Below are positions 56,601 through 64,000 of a DNA stretch of 64,000 bases, piece after piece. The first letter of the stretch is position 1. Each line of letters begins with the position of its first letter. A program made the translations under genes and the position numbers. The notes under the pieces were generated by a model. The model was not told where the DNA came from, did no database searches, and saw only the letters and a program-made list of their open reading frames with translations. The stretch lies in NCBI RefSeq assembly GCF_018873765.1, contig NC_057918.1:61444871-61508870 (forward strand), given 5' to 3'. The DNA is from Telopea speciosissima. Its lineage: Eukaryota; Streptophyta; Magnoliopsida; Proteales; Proteaceae.

Positions 56601-57480
56601 AGAAAGCAAAAATAAATTTCGTCATGTATACTCACAAGCTCTTCCCAGGCATCCTTAACTTCTTCTTTCGCATAAGCAAAACCATATCCAGGTAAATCCA
56701 CCAAACAGAGTTTTGTTCCTAGCTCGAAGAAATTGATGGTCTGCAGAAGCATCATCAGTAACAACTACAGAATCTCATGAACAGTGAAATTTCAGTTTGT
56801 CACCACCTTTAGTTTTTTTTTTTTGGGGTATGGTCAAATCAACACATACCTGAGTAAGCCCAGGTTTATCTGATGTCCTTACTACACCCCACTGTCTTGT
56901 AAGAGCATTTAGTAAAGATGACTTCCCAACATTCGACCTTCCTGGTAAGAGCAAGCTAATTTTTAAACCTTGTCCATCATCCCGTTTCATAATGTAAAAC
57001 TACATATATGATCTGAAACTAACAATAACAAATTAACAAAATAGCAGTCATTCACGCCCCCCCCCCCCTCCCCCACCCCACCCCCAGATTTCTCCTGAAT
57101 TTAAGGAAAGCAGCACTAATAACTTTAAAGAAAATCCTAACCAAGATGTACGCTGCTGATTGTGAAATAGGAGAATTAGGTGAATAAGAAAAAGAAAACG
57201 ACAGGCATTCAACTTTTTAATAAGTAGTTAATTTCAAGATTACCCCTCCCAGACCCTGCAGTAGTGGGAGCCTCATGCACTGGGATGCTTCTTTCAAGAT
57301 AATGGGAAAACAAACACTCACGAGATGCAGTGAAAAAAACTAGAAGACACCAAATCGATAGCATACCAACAATGAATATGTAAAACATATACCAGCAAAT
57401 GCTATCTCAGGAAGCTCAGCTGGAAGAAAAGACGAGGAAACCTTTGCAGCAGCAAAATAAGTCAACTTATTCCTAAATAC
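47626..57480 (-). CDS. EngB/YihA-type GTP-binding protein, seven exons found, 5' exons not located
   Basis: Minus-strand exons 57480-57393, 56941-56850, 56740-56636, 55748-55639, 48219-48132, 47841-47806 and 47709-47626 join in phase to 200 residues. In order: [19 protein letters not shown]1 P-loop [20 protein letters not shown]3 [39 protein letters not shown]4 LTKTD, and a C-terminal G5-like VSSKTGAG followed by [10 protein letters not shown]. Bacterial EngB assembles the large ribosomal subunit; plant members act in organelles. The N-terminal part, where an organelle-targeting sequence is expected, is missing: no exon was recognised between 57481 and 64000. The 7.4 kb intron 48220-55638 is full of transposons, all antisense to the gene. 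The exact paralog (the At5g58370 type seems closest) is a judgement from memory. Confidence 0.9.
49426..49594. mobile_element. Palindromic MITE, family B, copy 2 (EngB intron)
   Basis: CTGGGAGTGTGGCCTACACC at the left mirrors GGTGTAGGCCACACTCCC at the right, with GTGTCTATCTCTCTCCTCCT paired to AGGAGAGATATAGACTC inside. It is the best preserved of the three family B copies. Confidence 0.82.
50605..51172. mobile_element. DNA element with GTTCAAGAACTCG-type inverted ends
   Basis: AAGGTTCAAGAACTCGG near 50608 is mirrored by CGGCGAGTTCTTGGACTATG near 51154, and CCGAGATCTCGGCGAG-like blocks occur near both ends. No transposase frame was recognised. The RTE at 51175 begins directly at its right end. 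Confidence 0.5.
53420..54314 (+). mobile_element. Solo LTR inside RTE copy C
   Basis: It starts TGATGTAGGTAAG and ends CTCTATCA, with CATGG at 53415-53419 and CATAG at 54315-54319, a 5-bp target duplication with one change. Removing it restores the RTE reading around GGTGACAT/AGAGGATGATG. It contains a TATA-like CTATATAATAC near 53895 and no coding region. It is 895 bases long with no internal retrotransposon sequence, so it is a recombination-derived solo LTR. Confidence 0.87.
53442..53630 (+). repeat. 93-bp tandem duplication in the solo LTR
   Basis: GGGCCTATTTTATTGGAAAT at 53442 recurs as GGGCTTATTTTATTGGAAAT at 53535, and the following ~75 bases (GGGGTTATGTATACATTGGG, TTTGATTCTATGTG) are nearly identical. 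The 93-base period keeps a chance reading frame open through both units. Confidence 0.92.
55054..55223 (+). mobile_element. Au-like SINE, full length, with 18-bp target duplication
   Basis: It begins GCGGGCGAGCCTTGGCACAA, carries a decayed B box, GGAAACAGCCTCTCCACG and GAGCCTCATGCACTGAGG, and ends in a T-rich tail. ATTAGGTAATAAAGGTAA at 55036-55053 and ATTAGGTAATAAAGATAA at 55224-55241 flank it with one mismatch. It lies antisense in the EngB intron. Confidence 0.93.
57241..57291 (+). mobile_element. SINE 3' stub of 51 bp with 9-bp target duplication
   Basis: The insert contains AGACCCTGCAGTAGTGG and GAGCCTCATGCACTGGG, the 3' end of the Au-like SINE seen at 39735 and 55054. TTTCAAGAT is at 57232-57240 and again at 57292-57300. 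It lies in the EngB intron between exons 57480-57393 and 56941-56850. Confidence 0.85.
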
Positions 57481-60341
57481 CTGTGAAACACATGTAGAAT
57501 CAAGATATATATTATTAATAGAACAAGAGAAAAAGAACAGAAGTTAAAGCTCAAAGAAGCTAAAGATGATATAAGGAGAAAGATAAAAGAAAAGCAAATC
57601 ATGCACTAAGATCATGTGCTTAAGGTGTTATATGGCATCAATTATAACTTTTCATCCATATGAATGTCCGTATCTAGAACACCTAATTAGGAGAGTGATT
57701 ATCATGTATAGGTGAACAGTCCTAGACAGTCTTCTTAAAGAATGTCTTTAAGAATATGGAACATCAATTAAAACATCTACATCCACAGCATCACCTTAGC
57801 TATAATTTGCCCAAGTGAACCTGTAACATGACATGAAAATCCTATGAGATCTTTCTTGTATTTCTTCTCAAGCAACACAACTTTTTCACAACATTGTTTG
57901 TCCATAATCCATATAGTCATTGAGATTAAACTGCAATTGTATTTCTAAGATACAATTTTGACAACATTAGTCCATGTGATACTTGTGATTACTAATTACA
58001 TCCTTCTCGCATCAACATTAGATTGGATTTCAGTAAGCTTGGGGCTTCAGTGCCTGGATTATTGTCTCTCCTTTTTTTCTGTTTTGGTAGAAACCACATT
58101 AGGATAGTGAAGAAATAAAATAACACATCCTGTAATACGTAAAACCTCTACATCCCGCCACTGTATTTGGGAACTCATAAGAACTCCACATGAGTCAAAA
58201 AAACTTCAAGCAGCTATTGCATTGGAGCAGGTTAAATGCAAACCTACCCCTTTCTTGCCCACATGGGTTGGTTTTGATAAGCCTAACCAAGTTTCAGGAT
58301 GAGGTCAAATACCAAATTAGGACAATGAGTTTTTAAAGCTTACATATCACTGTTTCATCTATTTTACTACTCTTATAGAAAATTTTCTTTACATTATCTC
58401 CCACACCAAGCCTTGCTCTTCACTTACTCTGCCCAGTTCATAGAATGGGATCAGGTTGAAGTTAGGCAAGTAATGTAGGCCACACCCCTACTCATTGCTC
58501 GTCTGTGCTGAACCTGACCCATTGCCATTCTGAACCCCAACTATATATAAAAGGAAGCCACCATAACCAACAGTTATGTGACATTCCCTACATATGTTTG
58601 ATGCAGACAGCCAACCTAGATTTTGGATTTGGAATCAAAGATCAGATCGGCTGCTCCACAGATCCAGATCTGAACTAGTTTCTTGACAAACCAGGATTGA
58701 AAAACGCTTGTTGATTTGCAAGTTTCAGTAGCATAGCATGCATTGGGGAAAGAAGAAAGAGAAGAGAGAGAGGCTGTTATGGGACTATGAACAGTACTGT
58801 GAACTGTAACTAAAGAAAAGGAAGGGAGGAGAGGGATAGGGGAGAAGAGAGAATAAAGACGAAGACTTCTTGGCTACACAATTCAAATCCAAATTCTGTA
58901 TTCTATTCTATTAACCATTATCATGGAACGGTGGTTATATATTTATCAGAACAAAAAGAAATCTCCTAAATCTAAAACTCTTAGGTAGCTAGACTAACTA
59001 AGCTAACAAAAACTTTAAAATATATAACTAATTAGGCTTTCTTCCTCCCCTTTGAACCTCTACTCGATGGGAACACAAGGCCCATCCAAGTGTTTGATTG
59101 CTGTGTCTGAAGTTTCTTGATTTCTGGGGTAACCCTAGTTTCCTGTCCGGAGATAGACCAGTTCTGATCTTTAGTTTTGTCTCTGTAAGTAAGCATCAGA
59201 CCTGAGTCCTATTGGCTTTGTTAGGTATCTAAGGGTATACTAATTCTGATATTTATTTATTGTTCTGTCAGTCTGTTATTTACTTTTTGGTATTTGCAGT
59301 AATCTGTTGGTATTTTAATATAGTGGTCCTACTGTGAGACTAGTGTCTAGTTGGGCTACCTGTGACTGGTCTTACATTACCTTGCTAGTTGAAACTGGTC
59401 CCTGAAGAGCCTACAATTTCTTTTTGGCCAGAAGATTATCACTATTCCGGTAAGGCCTAAAATGAATGGTTTAATTTACTCCTTTTGTGGTCCAATATCA
59501 TTCATCATTCCATGTTTCTGATAGGCAGCTAGATCAACCCAGACACGACTCACGAGTTGATTGAATGCCCTTCTGGACTATCATTCTACTTACCACCCTA
59601 GCATTCCCAAGCGAGACCAGTCAGTCATCATTCTTTAATTCCTACAAAAGTCATCATTTCATTAACATATGAAAGCCTAATGGATAATTTATGCTTCAGA
59701 CGAGATTCTTTCAGGATCATTACAGACCTATTGTCAGGTGATGTCATGCAGACCAAGTCACCAAAACCCCCCAAAATTGCTGTGCAAGCACATCTTGGTG
59801 CAAAAATCATTATGCTTTTGGACAATCTGTGCTTAACAAGCTGCTCTTTTGGTAAGAAAAAAGTTAACATCATGTACGTCGTCCTCAACTAGTCATGAAT
59901 GCAGCATCATCAAGCAAATATCAGGAAATCAGAGACAAACAACGAGAGCTGTTGAAGAGCACTATTCCCTGCAAATATTGCTGCAATGTGCACAAAGAGA
60001 AGACCTAGGATTCCCAAATAGCTATGTAGTAGACATTTCGAAGGGGATATCCAAAGTTGTTTCTGTTTCAACTTACATTCTGGCATACAAGATGCACAAG
60101 GGGAAGATCATTTTATTTTTACGTGGAACTCCTCTCTAAGAGCAAATTTTTCATCTCTATATCATATTGCCACTAACACAAGATTAGAGGTGAGGTGAAT
60201 CAAGGTTATGAGGTGATAAAAATTTGTGTGGATAACACATTTTAATCAGAATGTCAACTATTAGAGGAGGATCAGATCATTGTTCTCCTAATGTGTACCC
60301 AAAACAAGCTCAAGTTACCATCTCTATATGGATGGCAGTTA
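57481..60341. other. Upstream region of the visible EngB exons
   Basis: The 5' exons of EngB should lie on the minus strand here or further right, but none was recognised. 58660-59180 has antisense LTR-like leader sequence (GGAACGGTGGTTATATATTT, AAATCTCCTAAATC). ORFs at 59628-60139 have no recognisable similarity. Confidence 0.35.
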
Positions 60342-60357
60342 TAATGAAAAAAAGAGG

Positions 60358-60382
60358 GATAAGGCTGAGTTTGTTGTTGTTG
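60358..60382 (+). mobile_element. RTE 3' stub of 25 bp with 15/16-bp target duplication
   Basis: GATAAGGCTGAGT followed by TTGTTGTTGTTG is exactly the 3' terminus of the RTE family in this window. TAATGAAAAAAAGAGG (60342-60357) and TAATGAAAAAAGAGG (60383-60397) flank it, differing by one A in a run. No other part of the LINE is present. Confidence 0.88.
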
Positions 60383-60544
60383 TAATGAAAAAAGAGGAAA
60401 TTACACTCTGCTCCCCTGCATATTGCCTAATGACAACCATCTCCCCTAAGATTTAAGATTCTATCAACCGTTCCCATATTGGCTGATGGTGTTAGAAATG
60501 CAATGAAAAGGATAATATTACCCTCATCTCTAGATACCTCAGCT

Positions 60545-60850
60545 TTTGGACATACTGGCTTAGATTCCAATACTCGCAAAACCAAATTCAATATCCTCTC
60601 CAGTACTTCCATGGCTTGCCCCCATGTGAGCGGTGCCGCTGCATTACTCAAAGCGGCCCACCCAGATTGGAGCCCGGCAGCAATCTGGTCTGCAATGATG
60701 ACTACAGCCAGCATTGTAGACAACCGTCTCCAACTCATGACTGATGAAGCCACCGGCAAGCCATCGACGCCTTACAATTTCGGCTCTGGCCATCTCAATC
60801 TCGACCGAGCAATGGACCCTGGACTTGTCTACGACGTCACAAGCGACATA
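60545..60850 (+). pseudogene. Subtilisin-like protease (SBT1 type) fragment with the catalytic Ser region
   Basis: The plus-strand frame reads GLDSNTRKTKFNILS, STSMACPHVSGAAALLKAAH, PDWSPAAIWSAMMTTASIVD, PYNFGSGHLNLDRAMDPGLV. This is the segment around the catalytic Ser of plant subtilases (consensus GTSMACPH). Here Gly before Thr is Ser, and Trp replaces the usual Arg in AAIRSAM. The frame is uninterrupted for ~100 residues, but the catalytic Asp and His regions and the C-terminal fibronectin-like domain are absent. It is a fragment, not a gene. Confidence 0.85.
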
Positions 60851-61559
60851 GCAAACAATCTAATGCAGAAATAGAATGTAGCAGCAGTAGGATATTTAGA
60901 ATCTGAAATAACCACACAGAATTTAGGTGATTTAAAAAGAAGAAAAACAAGTTGGCAGAAAGACACCAAACCATGGTCAAGTGGTACTGTAAAATGAATC
61001 AATAACCACTGAAAACCTCAGAAAGATCAGATGGTCTGATGTCAATAATTTCCAGATTCAAACAAACTGGCTATAACCAGTGAAAACAGGGTAGCGCCAC
61101 CTGTGGGGAGAAATTAATAGCTCAGTACGGAGGCTTAGAATAGCCTCAAATAAGTACCGAGTGACCTTAGCAAAGGGAGAAACAGAACCATAAAAAACTC
61201 AAGACATTTGCTGGCTCAATGCACAGAAGAGGTAGATCCAAGCTGCTCAGGAAAAAAAAAAAGGATTTACAGCCAGCAGAATATGTGATTGTAAATCACT
61301 TTGTAGCGGAAGCTTGGATTAGCTGCATATCAAGACTGAAGGGAGCAGTCAGAGGGGGCATCCATGCCCTAAAAAATGAAGATGATCCGTTCGTCAGTTC
61401 AAGAGTTATTCCAGAGAAGAAATCTTTCCCACCTGATCTGTTTTTTCATTCCTCTTTTTTTTTTTTTTTTTTTTTTTCTTTTTGGGATGTTCTTGGAAGA
61501 TAATCCACCACCACAAAGAAACTTCAAAGGACGTTTCTCTTCAATCATACAATGGAAGA
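60851..61559. other. Intergenic
   Basis: An open plus-strand frame at 61219-61503 (with DLQPAEYVIVNHFVAEAWIS and RLKGAVRGGIHALKNEDD) looks somewhat coding-like but was not recognised. It ends in a T-rich tract near 61450-61480. Nothing else was seen. Confidence 0.35.
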
Positions 61560-61850
61560 ACACCAGCAGCAGTCTCCATTGACGGCAAGAAGAACTGGAG
61601 CTCAAGTGATTTGCGCATCTGGCTCTCACACTGAACATCCTTTTCACATCACCAACCTCTGCAACTTCTCCAAGTCCCCATATGCTGCAGTGTACATAGT
61701 TCTGAAAATTTTCATCGCCTGCGATGGAAGTTGTCTCTGCCGAACCCATCTGGCTTTCTCAACAAGGGAGGGAGGAGTAGGGGAAGGGTTTGCAGTCAGA
61801 GGGGTGGGGGCGGGTGGGGTTGCAGGAGGAAGAAGAAGAAGATAGAAGAA
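61560..61850 (-). pseudogene. Ankyrin-repeat protein fragment, TIP1/S-acyltransferase-like
   Basis: The minus strand reads a Pro-rich PPATPPAPTPLTANPSPTPP, then VEKARWVRQRQLPSQAMKIF, MYTAAYGDLEKLQRLV, a stop, and then GCSV-stop-EPDA. MYTAAYGDLEKL and GCSVSEPDA are features of the first ankyrin unit of plant TIP1-like palmitoyltransferases. After EPDA the frame is lost. No further ankyrin exons or DHHC domain were found. It is a fragment of a gene whose main copy must lie elsewhere. Confidence 0.55.
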
Positions 61851-61860
61851 GAAAGAAGAA

Positions 61861-62756
61861 AGAGTACTTCCTTATCTCACTTAGTTCTCTTATTATTAGG
61901 GAGGGCAATCGTGGAATATCACACTATATAAGAGCAGTCTGGGGTTTAAATGAGTATTTTAGGCTTAGGTTATCACTTAACAGTGTTCTTCTCACGGACT
62001 GGGTATGGTTGATAGAATCTTTAAATCTTAGGGGAGACGTTCGTTAATAGTCAATACGAAGGGGAGGGAACTGTAATTTCCTCATGAAAAAGAGGACTCG
62101 AGGGATAAATCCACAGTCAAATCATTTTCTACTTTCTTAATGGGGCTGCATAAGGCAATTGTACTCCCATGGAGATCTATTAGGAACCAAGCCTTCGCAT
62201 CCAAGTTATACTTCTTCACCTGGTTGGTCTACCTTCATATGAAACTGCAGCCCAACCACCTGAATTGAAGGAAAGGTTCATGACAAACATTTGCATTATC
62301 TACAAAAAATGACTGCAATTTGGTTTCATAGTTCTGTTCCACTTCTGGTTCTCCCTAAAGGTGGGTGCCACTTTTTGAAGTTATTTGTTCAATGTTGAGC
62401 ACCCCAAGGAGATACTGCAGTTCATACACATGAGCAACAAGAGTTAAGAGCTTAGGCCAATGAGGGATTATTCCTTAGTATTTGCGTCTGTCAGCCTTGT
62501 GTTAGACTATAGACTTCGTTTGGTTGCAAGGGGAAATAAAGGGAAGGGAAGGGAAATTTCAAACTTAAAAAGAAAGTTTTGTAATCATTACACCATGTGA
62601 CTACATTACTAACTCCAAATCATTCCATATTTGGTTATTAAATTTCACTTTACTTTGCATCCAATTCCCTTCGGTTTAAAAAGTAAAATAAAAAGTACAT
62701 GTAAAATGTATCATCACTAAATATGGAAAGGAATTTAAGTAATTTATACAATCACA
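61861..62756. other. Intergenic
   Basis: No gene seen. About 62515-62755 (CGTTTGGTTGCAAGGGGAAA, then AT-rich) resembles a terminal part of a MITE, but no inverted partner was found. Confidence 0.4.
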
Positions 62757-64000
62757 TGGGGGTGGGATGAGGAGGTCCAAGCAGCCATCAAGACCAAAGA
62801 GAGGTTTAAGACATTGCAATAGACTAAAGAAGTAGAAGATAAACAGAGGTAATAATGAGGCCAGAACGAGGGTAAGAAGATGGTGGCCTGGTGGGGATGG
62901 CTAGGGCGAGGAAATATGAGGAGCTCTATATTAATCTAAACACAAAGGAAGGGGAAAAAAGCTATTTATAAAATAGCTAAAATGAGAGAAAGGAAGAATA
63001 GAGATTTTGAACAGGTGAGATGTATAAAAGGGGAGGATGGAAAGGGATGAGGACATCGTGGGGAGATGGGATGAGTACATTTGAAAACTTCTAAATGGAG
63101 ATAGTTCGAGTATGACCGAATTGGTTAACTGCATTATTCATTAAGACCCCACACATCATAGTTACGTAAGAAAGGTTGGCGTGGCGAAGTTAAAGAAGCC
63201 TTAAGAAAGATGAAAGTAGGCAAGACACCAGACCCGGATAAGATCCCAATAGAAGTGTGGAAGGCCTAGGAGTATGTGGGGTATATTGGTTAACTAAGTT
63301 ATTTAACAAGATTATGATCACAAGGAAAATGCCAAATGATTGGAGAAAAGCATTGTAGTTCTAATCTATAAAAATAAAGGTGATGTCCAGAGCTGCAATA
63401 AGTCAATAACTATAGAAGCATAAAACTAATGAGTCATACTATGAAACTTTGGGAGAAGATTATTGAAACCCGTCTGAAAATAGAGACTCATATTTCGAAG
63501 AATCAATTTGGTTTTATGTCAGGTAGATCCACGACAGAAGCTATTTGGTTTTATGCCAGGTAGACCACGACAGAAGCTATCTATCTACTGAGGAGGCTCA
63601 TGGAAAGATGTAGAGCTAGCAAGAAGGATCTCCATATGATCTTTATTAACCTGGAGAAAGCCTATAATAGAGTCCTTAGAGATTTAATCCGGCATGTTCT
63701 TGCGAAGAGAGAGGTGTCGAGTAAATATATAGATGTAATTAAAGATATGTATGAGGGTGTCGCGACTAGTGTGAGATCTATGGGAGGCCAAGGCAAGGAA
63801 TTCCCAATTACGGTTGGGTTACATCAAGGTTCAACCCTAAGCCCTTATCTGTTTGCGTTTATCATAGATGAATTAACCAAGAACATCCAAGATGAAGTAC
63901 CATGGTGTATGCTCTTCGCCAATGATATTGTTTTGCCGGATGAGATAAAAGCAGGGATTAATGCTAAGTTAGAGTTATGGAGATCAACCTTGGAAACAAG
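62757..64000 (+). mobile_element. RTE-clade LINE, copy D, truncated by the window edge
   Basis: It starts in the endonuclease-RT linker (GGATGAGGAGGTCCAAGCAG, matching copy C near 52070) and continues through the RT on the plus strand: [61 protein letters not shown]. The catalytic FADD appears as FAND. Frameshifts and stops are present. A ~36-bp tandem duplication lies at about 63508-63581 (GGTTTTATGTCAGG / GGTTTTATGCCAGG). Confidence 0.92.

Noticed and set aside
60479-60874. Functional subtilase gene
   Set aside because: Only the segment around the catalytic Ser remains; signal peptide, Asp and His regions and C-terminal domain are missing.
1-64000. CRISPR array, bacterial operon, rRNA or tRNA gene
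   Set aside because: No regularly spaced identical repeats, no bacterial gene organisation, no rRNA blocks and no complete tRNA cloverleaf; B-box-like sequences belong to SINEs.

Overview
This window is nuclear DNA from a flowering plant. It carries AT-rich, intron-containing genes of clearly plant type (a group I bZIP factor, a CIPK kinase, a GIY-YIG SLX1 nuclease subunit, an EngB-type GTPase) in a dense bed of plant transposable elements: RTE and L1 LINEs, a Ty3/gypsy remnant, a solo LTR, Au-like SINEs, long-TIR Mutator-like elements and several MITE families. Four copies of the same RTE family lie within 64 kb. I cannot name the species from the sequence.

Layout. 1-10.8 kb (+): a four-exon bZIP18/52-type transcription factor whose introns hold an antisense RTE and two related MITEs. 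11-23 kb: no intact gene; MITEs, a 1.7 kb long-TIR element, a gypsy polyprotein remnant split by an RTE, LTR-like debris and a 1.4 kb long-TIR element with a 9-bp target duplication. 24.4-27.3 kb (+): a CIPK gene with a 5'UTR intron and several upstream ORFs. 28.9-29.2 kb (-): a frameshifted dirigent-like fragment. 29.6-32.0 kb (-): a four-exon SLX1 homolog with an in-frame 96-bp tandem duplication and two SUMO-interaction-like motifs at its C terminus. 33.5-38.4 kb: a truncated L1 with target duplication, another L1 fragment and MITEs. 39.7 kb: an Au-like SINE. 40.3-42.3 kb (-): an unrecognised acidic terminal exon and a complete 85-aa membrane-anchored protein gene. 43-46.5 kb: MITEs. 47.6-57.5 kb (-): an EngB/YihA-type GTPase gene (seven exons found, 5' exons not located) with a 7.4 kb intron filled by an RTE, a solo LTR inside that RTE, a SINE and MITEs. 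57.5-64 kb: two extremely truncated retroelement stubs with target duplications, fragments of a subtilase and of an ankyrin/TIP1-like gene, and an RTE that runs off the right edge.

The genes do not form a pathway; they are independent loci: regulation of transcription (bZIP), calcium signalling (CIPK with CBL partners), DNA repair (SLX1 with SLX4) and organelle ribosome assembly (EngB). I saw no coherent undescribed multi-gene system. The most informative signals are (i) insertion scars that can be read base by base (25-bp RTE stub, 51-bp SINE stub, RTE inside gypsy, solo LTR inside RTE), (ii) two long-TIR elements with possible captured host sequence, and (iii) the SLX1 duplication and SUMO-interaction-like motifs.
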